DNA of 64,000 nt, from the NCBI RefSeq assembly GCF_001854765.1, contig NZ_LJJE01000070.1:62001-126000 (forward strand), given 5' to 3'. The notes under the pieces are model-generated. The model worked only from the letters and a program-made list of their open reading frames with translations, had not been told where the DNA came from and did no database searches. Positions 55,852-64,000 of this stretch are shown here, in pieces. How positions within the stretch are numbered: position 1 is the stretch's first letter; each line of letters begins with the position of its first letter. The stretch comes from Vibrio sonorensis. GTDB taxonomy: Bacteria; Pseudomonadota; Gammaproteobacteria; Enterobacterales; Vibrionaceae. Made by a program: the position numbers and the translations under genes.

Positions 55852-57624
55852 CTATTCACATTTCACCGAGAGAGTGATAGTGAATCTCGCTCCACCTAAT
55901 GGAGATCTCGCTAGTGTGAGATCCCCATCCATGGCTTGTAAAATCTGTTGCGATATCGATAGCCCGAGCCCGAGCCCATTTTTTTTGGTGGTGTAAAAGG
56001 GTTCAAACAGGTGTGGCTTTACATCACTGCTTATCCCAGGACCGTTGTCATCGATATCGATCATCAGTTTTCCAGTGTCTATTCGGCAAGAGAGGTGTAT
56101 CTCTCTTTTTGAAGTGTCTTCCAAAGCCTGAATAGCGTTGGTCATAAGGTTAATGATCACCTGCTCTAGCTGAATAGCATTGATATCAGAGCGGGTATCG
56201 GCTGCGGTCAAATCCGTGACGAGTTGGACTTGCTTGGATTTGATTGGCGCAGCGATCAATTCTAAGGCCGATTGGATTACAGGTTTGATGTTAAGAAGGG
56301 CTCTTTCGCTACTGTCTGTTTTGCGAGCAAAAGATTTTAACTGCTCGCTGATCTTAGCCATCCTGTCGGTCAGTTTCGATATTCTGCCTAAGTTGTCATC
56401 CACACGGTCATATTTTTCTTTTGCCAAGAAGCGTTGACCATTGTCTGCGAAGCTGCGGATGGCAGCGAGAGGGTTGTTCAGTTCGTGGCTGATACTGGCT
56501 GACATTTGACCCAATACGGCGAGCTTTGCCGCTTGAACCAGTTCATTTTGAGTTTGTCTCAGAGCGGTTTCAGCTCTTGAACGTTCATGGATCTCCGCCT
56601 GAAGTTCAGCGGTGCGTTCCATCACTTGAAACTCTAGCTTTTGTTTAGCTTCCGTTTGCATCTGCTGCAACATGCGGTTTTTGAGCTTTCTTTGCTGGGA
56701 GAGCAATTGCAGCAAAAACACAATGGCAAACACGAGTGTAAGGATCATACCAAACCCAAGCGCAGACCAAAGCAAACGCACTTTAGGGCTCAATACTCTA
56801 ATATCGAGATCGAATTCATTGAGCTTTCGAGATGAAACTACAAAGTCACCATGCCACCCACCCTGATAGGGGTTGACTAGCTCCGCTACGGGTTGGTCGA
56901 GATCCCCAATCAAACCCAATGAGCGTATCTCCGCATCTAAATACTGGCGACTATTTCTAATTTTGGTGCGAACAGACTCGGGAAGTGAAACCAAACTCTT
57001 AAACAACCACTGCGGATTACTCGACATAAACACCACGTTGTGAGTATCTGTCGCGACAAAGGTGTTTTGCTTACTTACCCAGTTCTCTTCAATGGCGGAT
57101 AAGTCCATTTTAATGACCAGTACCCCGATAATTTCGGCAGCGAGTATCACTGGGTAGGAGTAATAGTAACCGCGTTGTCCTGAAGTTGAGCCCAGCGCGA
57201 AATATTGGCTACTGCGGTTCTCCATCGCGTTGCTAAAGTACGGTCGCCAAGCAAAGTTTTTACCCACAAATGATCGTTCTATATTCCAGTTACTTGAAGC
57301 AATAGTCTGACCGTCGATATTGAGCAAATAGGTATCAGCAGCTTGGATAACGAGGTTGACTTCTTCCAAATATCGATTGGTTACTTCAATTTGTGCGGGG
57401 TTGCTCGGATCTAACAGCGCATCGCTGATTTCGGGATCTTTCGATATTAATCTAGGCAAATGGGCGTATTTGTCTAGTTTTGTAGCGATGTGGCTGGAAA
57501 AGCGGTCCAGTTGCGCTTGATGTTGCAAAAGCAAGTCTTGGTAGAGCTGTCCCCAAACCAATTTTGTTCCAACGCCGAGACATAAAAGATACAAGACAAA
57601 AAGATAGAGATTGGCTTTGCGCAT
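55852..57624 (-). CDS. dctB: C4-dicarboxylate sensor histidine kinase DctB
   Basis: A 590-residue kinase. A membrane segment near residues 5-25, a periplasmic double-Cache sensor (about 30-285, with ALGSTSGQRGYYYSYPVILA), a second membrane segment (ALGFGMILTLVFAIVFLLQL), a coiled coil, HisKA with the phospho-His in ASISHELNNPLAAIRS, and a HATPase with DNGPGIS and GLGLGLSISQQILQ. It senses succinate, fumarate or malate and phosphorylates DctD. It is first in dctBD. Confidence 0.94.
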   Translation of the reverse strand: MRKANLYLFVLYLLCLGVGTKLVWGQLYQDLLLQHQAQLDRFSSHIATKLDKYAHLPRLISKDPEISDALLDPSNPAQIEVTNRYLEEVNLVIQAADTYLLNIDGQTIASSNWNIERSFVGKNFAWRPYFSNAMENRSSQYFALGSTSGQRGYYYSYPVILAAEIIGVLVIKMDLSAIEENWVSKQNTFVATDTHNVVFMSSNPQWLFKSLVSLPESVRTKIRNSRQYLDAEIRSLGLIGDLDQPVAELVNPYQGGWHGDFVVSSRKLNEFDLDIRVLSPKVRLLWSALGFGMILTLVFAIVFLLQLLSQQRKLKNRMLQQMQTEAKQKLEFQVMERTAELQAEIHERSRAETALRQTQNELVQAAKLAVLGQMSASISHELNNPLAAIRSFADNGQRFLAKEKYDRVDDNLGRISKLTDRMAKISEQLKSFARKTDSSERALLNIKPVIQSALELIAAPIKSKQVQLVTDLTAADTRSDINAIQLEQVIINLMTNAIQALEDTSKREIHLSCRIDTGKLMIDIDDNGPGISSDVKPHLFEPFYTTKKNGLGLGLSISQQILQAMDGDLTLARSPLGGARFTITLSVKCE

Positions 57625-58138
57625 AATCCAGTGTGCCCTCCTTGCCTCGACTGCTATCCGTTATAGATATACAGCCTATCGGTTTTTGTTGCTCATCTGT
57701 TTAAAAAGATGACAATAATGCGGATCAAAACAGGACAAAGATCTCTTTTTTCCGCGAAACTTAAAAAAAAGCCTCGTTTCTCTTGAAAAACGGGGTAATG
57801 TCCCCATTTCTTTGTCCATAGGTGCTTAAAGCTGGTGTTTTTTGAGCCAGTTGAATGAGAAATTAGGAGTTTGGCGGCACTATCTCCGGTAACGTCTCGA
57901 CAGAGGTGAAACAGGTCGTTAGAATGCTGCGTCTAAATTTTTAATCCTGAGACTAATGGGAGATACCTTTACTGTTAAATAGTGAAGATATCGCTGATTA
58001 GTGCGGCTCCAAGTGATGGGGTCGATTCTCGCTTAATGTAAGTACTCAAATGAGTACAAACAAGGATGAAGTCGTTGAGTTTATACCAGCGACTCATATG
58101 CTCAGCCCAAGCTGAGCCATTTTTGAGGTTATGAAATA
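57625..58138. other. 514-nt region between dctB and tig, with hairpins in the tig leader
   Basis: No gene is seen. Near tig are two perfect hairpins: GTACTCA/TGAGTAC (58042-58057) and GCTCAGC/GCTGAGC (58100-58117, loop CCAA) followed by CATTTTT, which looks like an intrinsic terminator only 15 nt before the tig start and could act as an attenuator. On the minus strand CCCCGTTT/AAACGAGG with a T-run near 57764-57796 is an orphan terminator-like structure. Confidence 0.5.
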
Positions 58139-59440
58139 ATGCAAGTTACTGTTGAAACGCTAGAGGGCCTACAGCGCCGTCTGAACATTACTGTTCCAGC
58201 TGCAAACATCGAAGATGCAGTTACAGCTGAACTACGCAACATCGCTAAAAACCGTCGTTTCGATGGTTTCCGCAAAGGTAAAGTACCTTTGAAAATGGTT
58301 GCTAAGATGTACGGTAAGGCAGTACGTCAAGACGTTCTTGGTGAAGTGATGCAGCGTCACTTTATCGAAGCGATTGTAAAAGAAAAAATCAACCCAGCAG
58401 GCGCACCAACGTTTGAACCAGTTGAAACCAAAGAAGGTGAAGACCTAGTATTTAACGCAAGCTTCGAAGTATACCCAGAAGTTGAGCTTAAAGGCCTAGA
58501 AAATATCACTGTTGAAAAGCCTCAAGCTGAAGTTAAAGATGCAGACGTTGAAGAGATGATCGATACTCTACGTAAGCAACAAGCAACTTGGGTTGAAGTT
58601 GAAGAAGCGGCAGAAGAAGGCAAGCGTGCAACGATCGATTTCGTTGGTTCTATCGATGGCGAAGAGTTTGAAGGCGGAAAAGCTGACAACTTCCCTCTAG
58701 AAATGGGCGCTGGTCGCATGATCCCAGGTTTTGAAGACGGTGTTGCAGGTAAGACTGCTGGCATGGAATTTGAAATCGACGTTACTTTCCCAGAAGACTA
58801 CCACGCTGAAAACCTAAAAGGTAAAGAAGCTAAGTTTGCAATTAAAGTAAACAAAGTTGAAGCGCGTGAACTTCCTGAGCTAAACGACGAGTTTGTTGCT
58901 AAATTTGGTGTAGCTGAAGGTGGCGTTGACGCACTTAAAGCTGAAGTTCGCAAGAACATGGAACGCGAGCTTAAGCAAGCTGTTAAGAACCGCATCAAAG
59001 AGCAGGCGCTTGACGGTCTAGTAAACGAAAACGACATCGATGTACCAGCAGCACTAATCGACCAAGAAATTGGTGTACTGCGTCAGCAGGCAGCTCAGCG
59101 TTTCGGTGGTAACCCAGAAGCAGCAGAGCAGCTACCGCGTGAACTGTTTGAAGAGCAAGCTAAGCGTCGCGTAGTGGTTGGTCTTCTTCTAGGTGAAGTA
59201 ATCAAGTCTGAAGAGCTAAAAGCTGACGACGAAAAAGTGAATGCGCTTATCCAAGAGATGGCGACTGCATACGAAGACCCAAGCGAAGTAGTTTCTTACT
59301 ACGAGCAGAACGAGCAAATGATGAACAACATGCGCAACGTAGCTCTAGAAGAACAAGCGATCGACGCGATCATTGCTAAAGCTCAAGTAACTGAAAAAGA
59401 AGTTGCTTTCAACGAGCTAATGAACCAACCTGGTCAATAA
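58139..59440 (+). CDS. tig: Trigger factor, ribosome-associated chaperone
   Basis: A 433-residue chaperone: ribosome-binding domain with signature [10 protein letters not shown] (GFRKGK), a peptidyl-prolyl isomerase domain (about residues 150-245, [20 protein letters not shown]), and the helical C-terminal arms that form the substrate cradle. Codon use is strongly biased, as in abundant proteins. It precedes clpP-clpX-lon, the conserved gammaproteobacterial order. Confidence 0.97.
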   Translation: MQVTVETLEGLQRRLNITVPAANIEDAVTAELRNIAKNRRFDGFRKGKVPLKMVAKMYGKAVRQDVLGEVMQRHFIEAIVKEKINPAGAPTFEPVETKEGEDLVFNASFEVYPEVELKGLENITVEKPQAEVKDADVEEMIDTLRKQQATWVEVEEAAEEGKRATIDFVGSIDGEEFEGGKADNFPLEMGAGRMIPGFEDGVAGKTAGMEFEIDVTFPEDYHAENLKGKEAKFAIKVNKVEARELPELNDEFVAKFGVAEGGVDALKAEVRKNMERELKQAVKNRIKEQALDGLVNENDIDVPAALIDQEIGVLRQQAAQRFGGNPEAAEQLPRELFEEQAKRRVVVGLLLGEVIKSEELKADDEKVNALIQEMATAYEDPSEVVSYYEQNEQMMNNMRNVALEEQAIDAIIAKAQVTEKEVAFNELMNQPGQ

Positions 59441-59488
59441 GCAATATATTGCGTAGAAGGTTGACGACCCGTTAACTATTCTGCTAAC

Positions 59489-59526
59489 AATGGTCCGTAT
59501 GATAAACATCATCCGGACCATTTATT
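59489..59526 (+). terminator. Terminator of tig
   Basis: A long stem: AATGGTCCG (59489-59497) with CGGACCATT (59514-59522), continued by ATGAT/ATCAT inside, then TATTTT. Confidence 0.75.
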
Positions 59527-59542
59527 TTAGGGACATAAGAAT

Positions 59543-60172
59543 ATGAGCTACCAAGACAAAAACGCAATGTCACCCATTGTGAATGCCCTCGTACCCATGG
59601 TGGTAGAACAAACATCCCGCGGCGAGCGTTCTTACGACATTTATTCTCGCCTTCTCAAAGAGCGTGTGATTTTCCTGACCGGTCAGGTAGAAGACCAGAT
59701 GGCAAACCTCGTTGTTGCTCAGTTGCTATTCCTAGAGTCTGAAAACCCAGACAAAGACATTTTCCTCTACATTAACTCGCCTGGTGGCAGTGTGACTGCG
59801 GGTATGTCGATTTACGACACAATGCAGTACATCAAGCCAAATGTTAGTACAGTGTGTATGGGCCAAGCATGCTCAATGGGTGCTTTCCTACTCGCTGGTG
59901 GCGCACCGGGTAAGCGTTATGCGTTGCCAAATGCACGCGTAATGATTCACCAGCCACTTGGAGGTTTCCAAGGGCAAGCATCGGATATTCAAATCCATGC
60001 ACAAGAGATTCTTTCGATCAAACAGAAGTTGAACGGCTTGCTTGCAGAGCACACTGGTCAGCCACTAGAAGTGATCGAACGCGACACGGATCGCGATAAC
60101 TTTATGTCAGCAGATCAAGCTGTAGAATACGGTTTGGTGGATTCAGTATTAAGCCGAGCGCCAACAGAATAA
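59543..60172 (+). CDS. clpP: ATP-dependent Clp protease proteolytic subunit
   Basis: A 209-residue serine protease forming the tetradecameric chamber. The catalytic Ser is in [11 protein letters not shown], His in [11 protein letters not shown] and Asp in [10 protein letters not shown]. The short N-terminal part ([20 protein letters not shown]) is a propeptide cleaved before the LVPMVV start. It works with ClpX encoded next. Confidence 0.97.
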   Translation: MSYQDKNAMSPIVNALVPMVVEQTSRGERSYDIYSRLLKERVIFLTGQVEDQMANLVVAQLLFLESENPDKDIFLYINSPGGSVTAGMSIYDTMQYIKPNVSTVCMGQACSMGAFLLAGGAPGKRYALPNARVMIHQPLGGFQGQASDIQIHAQEILSIKQKLNGLLAEHTGQPLEVIERDTDRDNFMSADQAVEYGLVDSVLSRAPTE

Positions 60173-60249
60173 CAGCAAATTGTTTAGCGCAATTCGGATT
60201 AAATTGATATACACTCAAATCATAGAGAGTAAGGCTAAGAGGTTAGCGA

Positions 60250-61532
60250 ATGACTGATAAAAGCAAAGAGGGTGGTAGTAATAAACTGCTGTACTGCTCT
60301 TTCTGTGGTAAAAGCCAGCACGAAGTTCGCAAGCTAATTGCCGGCCCTTCCGTATACATTTGCGATGAGTGTGTGGACTTATGTAACGACATCATCCGCG
60401 AAGAGATCAAAGATGTTCTACCGAAGAAGCAATCTGAGGCGTTACCAACGCCAAAAGATATTCGCGAACACCTTGATGACTACGTGATTGGGCAGGATTA
60501 CGCAAAGAAAGTGCTAGCGGTTGCGGTATACAACCACTATAAGCGTTTACGAAATGGTGACACGACCAGTGAAGGTGTTGAACTCGGCAAGAGTAACATT
60601 CTTCTTATTGGTCCTACAGGTAGTGGTAAAACGCTGCTGGCTGAAACTTTGGCCCGTTTCCTAGACGTACCATTTACCATGGCTGATGCAACTACGCTAA
60701 CCGAAGCTGGTTATGTAGGTGAAGACGTTGAAAACATTATTCAGAAGCTTCTGCAAAAATGTGATTACGACGTTGCGAAAGCTGAGCGTGGTATCGTTTA
60801 TATCGATGAAATCGACAAGATTTCTCGCAAAGCTGAAAACCCATCAATCACGCGCGACGTTTCAGGTGAAGGTGTTCAGCAAGCTCTGTTAAAACTGATT
60901 GAAGGTACTGTTGCTTCGGTTCCGCCACAAGGTGGTCGTAAGCATCCTCAACAAGAATTCTTGCAAGTAGATACTTCTAAGATTCTCTTTATCTGTGGCG
61001 GTGCGTTTGCCGGTCTAGATAAAGTGGTTGAGCAGCGTGTTGAAACCGGTTCAGGCATTGGCTTTGGAGCGGATATCCGTTCTAAAGAGAGAGTAAGTCT
61101 CTGAGCGACTTGTTTACACAAGTTGAACCAGAAGATTTGGTTAAGTACGGTCTTATTCCTGAGTTCATTGGTCGTCTTCCAGTAACGACAACCTTGACTG
61201 AACTGGACGAAGACGCACTGATTCAAATCCTGAGCGAGCCTAAAAACGCGCTTACAAAACAGTATGCGGCACTGTTTGAACTTGAAGACACTGAGCTTGA
61301 GTTCCGCGATGATGCCCTGCGTGCTATTGCTAAGAAAGCGATGGAGCGTAAAACGGGTGCTCGTGGTCTTCGTTCAATTCTCGAAGGCGTATTACTAGAA
61401 ACCATGTATGACTTACCTTCAACACCGGAAGTCAGCAAGGTAGTAATCGATGAATCTGTTATCAAAGGCGAGTCTGAGCCATTGATGATTTACAGCAATT
61501 CAGACAATCAAGCAGCAGGCGCAGAGTCCTAA
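60250..61532 (+). pseudogene. clpX: ATP-dependent Clp protease ATPase subunit ClpX, one apparent frameshift
   Basis: Restored length is about 427 residues, the usual size. N-terminal C4 zinc domain ([28 protein letters not shown]), AAA+ with Walker [16 protein letters not shown], Walker [11 protein letters not shown], and the [13 protein letters not shown] loop. As read, translation stops at 61104; adding one A to AAA at 61084-61086 continues as [20 protein letters not shown] and on through the sensor-2 region [11 protein letters not shown]. An intact ClpX is expected in this host, and everything downstream is conserved, so a base-call error is the simplest reading. Confidence 0.93.
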
Positions 61533-61544
61533 AGCGAGCGATTT

Positions 61545-61578
61545 AAAAAAGGAGGTAGTTAATACCTCCTTTTTTTTA
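61545..61578 (+). terminator. Terminator of clpX
   Basis: A 13-bp stem (61545-61557 with 61563-61575) has loop GTTAA and a T-run. Confidence 0.9.
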
Positions 61579-61586
61579 TTCTTTTA

Positions 61587-61613
61587 TTGAATCCAATAAA
61601 TTAGCCCCCATAT
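61587..61613 (+). promoter_or_regulatory. Heat-shock (sigma-32) promoter of lon
   Basis: TTGAAT (61587-61592) and CCCCATAT (61606-61613) are 13 nt apart, close to the sigma-32 pattern CTTGAAA-N11-15-CCCCATNT; the -10 element is a perfect match. It lies 34 nt before lon. Confidence 0.75.
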
Positions 61614-61647
61614 ACTGCTCTAAGAACTAAGCGGAAGAGAGAAGAAT

Positions 61648-63999
61648 ATGAACTTGGAACGTTCCGAACGTATCGAGATCCCAGTACTGCCTCTACGAGA
61701 TGTAGTGGTATACCCGCACATGGTCATTCCACTGTTTGTTGGCCGGGAAAAATCGATTGCCTGTCTAGAGGCAGCAATGGATAACAATAAACAGGTTCTG
61801 CTTGTGGCTCAAAAGCAAGCTGAAACTGATGAACCTGCAAAAGAAGATCTGTTTGATGTTGGTACTGTTGCCACTATTCTTCAACTACTGAAACTGCCGG
61901 ACGGTACAGTGAAAGTGTTAGTTGAAGGTCAGCAACGCGCTAAAATTAATCACTTTATTGAAAATGATTTCTTCTTGGCGGAAGCCCAATTTTTAACCAC
62001 TCCTGAGCTAGAAGAAAAAGAACAAGAAGTGATTGTTCGCAGTGCGATCAATCAGTTTGAAGGCTTTATCAAGCTCAATAAGAAGATCCCGCCAGAAGTA
62101 TTAACATCACTCAATGGCATCGACGAGGCGGCTCGCCTAGCGGATACCATTGCGGCACACATGCCACTCAAGCTCGACGATAAGCAAAACGTACTTGAAA
62201 TACTAGACGTGAGCGAACGACTTGAGTTCCTAATGGGCCAAATGGAATCGGAAATCGATCTGCTGCAAGTTGAAAAGCGCATCCGTGGACGCGTTAAAAA
62301 GCAGATGGAAAAATCTCAGCGCGAGTACTACCTGAACGAGCAGATGAAAGCGATTCAGAAAGAACTCGGCGAGATGGACGATGCGCCAGACGAGTTTGAG
62401 ACGCTTAAGAAGAAGATTGAAGAGTCGAAAATGCCTCAGGAAGCTCGTGAGAAAACCGAGCAAGAGCTGCAGAAACTTAAGATGATGTCACCTATGTCTG
62501 CGGAAGCAACCGTAGTGCGTGGTTACATCGACTGGATGGTTGGTGTTCCTTGGAACAAACGTTCTAAAGTGAAGAAGAACCTAGCCAAAGCAGAAGAGGT
62601 TTTGAACGAAGACCACTACGGTCTAGAGCGCGTGAAAGAACGCATTCTTGAATACCTCGCGGTTCAAAATCGTATTAATAAACTGAAAGGCCCGATCCTC
62701 TGTCTTGTTGGTCCTCCTGGTGTTGGTAAAACTTCTCTGGGGCGTTCTATTGCTTCTGCAACCGGACGTAAGTACGTACGCATGGCGTTGGGTGGGGTAC
62801 GAGATGAAGCGGAAATCCGTGGACATCGCCGCACTTACATCGGTTCCATGCCAGGTAAGCTGATTCAGAAAATGTCGAAAGTTGGTGTTAAGAACCCGCT
62901 CTTCCTATTGGATGAGATCGACAAGATGTCTTCTGATATGCGTGGTGACCCGTCGTCGGCACTGTTAGAGGTGTTAGACCCAGAGCAAAACAATGCGTTT
63001 AACGACCACTACCTAGAAGTCGATTACGACCTATCTGATGTAATGTTTGTCGCGACGTCAAACTCAATGAACATTCCAGGCCCATTACTAGACCGTATGG
63101 AAGTGATTCGCCTATCGGGTTACACCGAAGATGAAAAGCTGAATATTGCTAAACGCCACCTTGTTGAGAAGCAAGTGAAACGCAATGGTCTGAAACCGCA
63201 TGAGATTGAAATTGAAGACTCAGCGATTATCGGAATTATCCGTTACTACACACGTGAAGCGGGTGTGCGTAGTCTAGAGCGAGAAATATCAAAACTTTGC
63301 CGCAAAGCAGTGAAGAACATTCTATTGGATAGCGAACTTAAGACGGTCACTATCTCAATGGAAAACCTAAAAGATTACTTAGGTGTTCAACGCCACGACT
63401 ACGGCAAAGCAGACGATAGCAACCGCATTGGTCAAGTGACTGGTTTGGCATGGACCGAAGTTGGTGGTGATCTGCTTACCATTGAAACGGAAGCGATGCC
63501 GGGTAAAGGCAAGCTAACTCAAACCGGTTCTCTTGGCGATGTGATGCAGGAATCGATTCAAGCAGCGATGACGGTTGTGCGTTCTCGTGCAGATAAACTG
63601 GGCATCAATAGCGATTTCTATGAGAAACGCGATATCCATGTGCACGTACCAGAAGGCGCTACGCCTAAAGATGGGCCAAGTGCGGGTATCGCAATGTGTA
63701 CAGCCTTGGTTTCTAGCTTGACAGGTAACCCAGTTAAAGCAGAAGTTGCCATGACAGGTGAAATTACCCTTCGCGGTGAAGTTTTACCTATTGGTGGACT
63801 GAAAGAGAAACTGTTAGCCGCTCACCGCGGTGGTATTAAGACAGTGTTGATTCCTAAAGACAATGAACGCGATTTGGAAGAGATTCCAGATAACGTAATC
63901 GCCGATCTAAAAGTGATTCCAGTTCAATGGATCGACGATGTTCTTAAGGTTGCGCTTGAAAAAGACCCGATAGGTGTTGAATTTGAAGCTGTAAAATAG
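61648..63999 (+). CDS. lon: ATP-dependent protease Lon
   Basis: A complete 783-residue Lon of the LonA type: N-terminal substrate domain ([20 protein letters not shown]), coiled coil ([20 protein letters not shown]), AAA+ with Walker [16 protein letters not shown] and Walker [13 protein letters not shown], and the C-terminal protease domain with the catalytic Ser in [12 protein letters not shown] and Lys in [13 protein letters not shown]. It degrades misfolded and regulatory proteins. It has its own heat-shock-type promoter and lies downstream of clpX. The stop codon is the last full codon of the window. Confidence 0.98.
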   Translation: MNLERSERIEIPVLPLRDVVVYPHMVIPLFVGREKSIACLEAAMDNNKQVLLVAQKQAETDEPAKEDLFDVGTVATILQLLKLPDGTVKVLVEGQQRAKINHFIENDFFLAEAQFLTTPELEEKEQEVIVRSAINQFEGFIKLNKKIPPEVLTSLNGIDEAARLADTIAAHMPLKLDDKQNVLEILDVSERLEFLMGQMESEIDLLQVEKRIRGRVKKQMEKSQREYYLNEQMKAIQKELGEMDDAPDEFETLKKKIEESKMPQEAREKTEQELQKLKMMSPMSAEATVVRGYIDWMVGVPWNKRSKVKKNLAKAEEVLNEDHYGLERVKERILEYLAVQNRINKLKGPILCLVGPPGVGKTSLGRSIASATGRKYVRMALGGVRDEAEIRGHRRTYIGSMPGKLIQKMSKVGVKNPLFLLDEIDKMSSDMRGDPSSALLEVLDPEQNNAFNDHYLEVDYDLSDVMFVATSNSMNIPGPLLDRMEVIRLSGYTEDEKLNIAKRHLVEKQVKRNGLKPHEIEIEDSAIIGIIRYYTREAGVRSLEREISKLCRKAVKNILLDSELKTVTISMENLKDYLGVQRHDYGKADDSNRIGQVTGLAWTEVGGDLLTIETEAMPGKGKLTQTGSLGDVMQESIQAAMTVVRSRADKLGINSDFYEKRDIHVHVPEGATPKDGPSAGIAMCTALVSSLTGNPVKAEVAMTGEITLRGEVLPIGGLKEKLLAAHRGGIKTVLIPKDNERDLEEIPDNVIADLKVIPVQWIDDVLKVALEKDPIGVEFEAVK

Positions 64000-64000
64000 T

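Noticed and set aside
57764..57796. Minus-strand terminator-like hairpin upstream of dctB
   Set aside because: No minus-strand gene ends there and the stem is imperfect; mentioned in the region note only.
61084..61112. Programmed frameshifting in clpX or decay of the gene
   Set aside because: No slippery heptamer was recognised, one missing A restores a normal ClpX, and the same error pattern recurs in nine other genes.
1..64000. CRISPR array, insertion sequence or prophage genes
   Set aside because: No regularly spaced repeats, transposase, integrase or phage structural proteins were found on either strand.

Overview
The window is chromosomal DNA of a marine gammaproteobacterium, almost certainly a Vibrio. 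Gene order and protein sequences fit that genus: sodB-grxD-topB, a YejM/YejL/YejK cluster, asd, a MarC-family gene beside adhE, minCDE-ycgL-mltB, folD with a tRNA-Arg, dctPQM with dctBD, and tig-clpP-clpX-lon. Every call is read from sequence alone; no database search was run.

Layout. 1-6000: oxidative stress and iron-sulfur genes (sodB, grxD), topoisomerase III, a short-chain dehydrogenase, a 40-residue membrane protein, a histone-deacetylase-family enzyme and a NUDIX hydrolase, with a near-consensus Fur box at 4385-4403. 6000-12300: a large orphan lipoprotein, tRNA-Ser and tRNA-Pro, yejM-yejL and divergent yejK. 12300-24600: an Hpt protein, a 560-nt leader before asd, an ion channel, a MarC-family protein, adhE, minCDE, ycgL, mltB and folD. 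24767-24843: tRNA-Arg(TCT).

24.9-35.3 kb is an accessory defence island. A type I restriction-modification system (hsdR, then hsdM-hsdS) is interrupted by about 3.9 kb of cargo: an AbiD/AbiF-family HEPN protein, a DNA methyltransferase with a zinc-ribbon partner and two small proteins on the opposite strand, a 49-residue seed-maturation-like protein, a 26-residue peptide, and a zinc-ribbon membrane protein. Directly upstream of the HEPN gene, a CRP-type site and promoter precede a compact hairpin RNA with a UUCG loop and a U-tract. I read this as a probable ncRNA-HEPN toxin-antitoxin or abortive-infection unit, and it is the most interesting feature here.

35-46 kb: a lipoprotein, a PyrD-like enzyme divergent from a hypothetical gene with a Fur box between them, GNAT and SDR genes, SelO, and a hybrid histidine kinase co-transcribed with an ABC-type periplasmic binding protein. 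46-57.6 kb: a candidate sRNA, the C4-dicarboxylate TRAP operon dctPQM with a sigma-54 promoter and an attenuator after dctP, a DUF2789 protein, a giant lipoprotein, and dctBD. 58-64 kb: tig, clpP, clpX and lon, with a sigma-32-type promoter before lon.

Caution on sequence quality: ten genes (topB, ion channel, hsdR, methyltransferase, the 35-kb lipoprotein, the Fur-box gene, hybrid kinase, binding protein, giant lipoprotein, clpX) are broken by 13 frame changes. Every one is explained by a single missing base, usually one C or G in a run of three. This looks like systematic base-call error, not gene decay.
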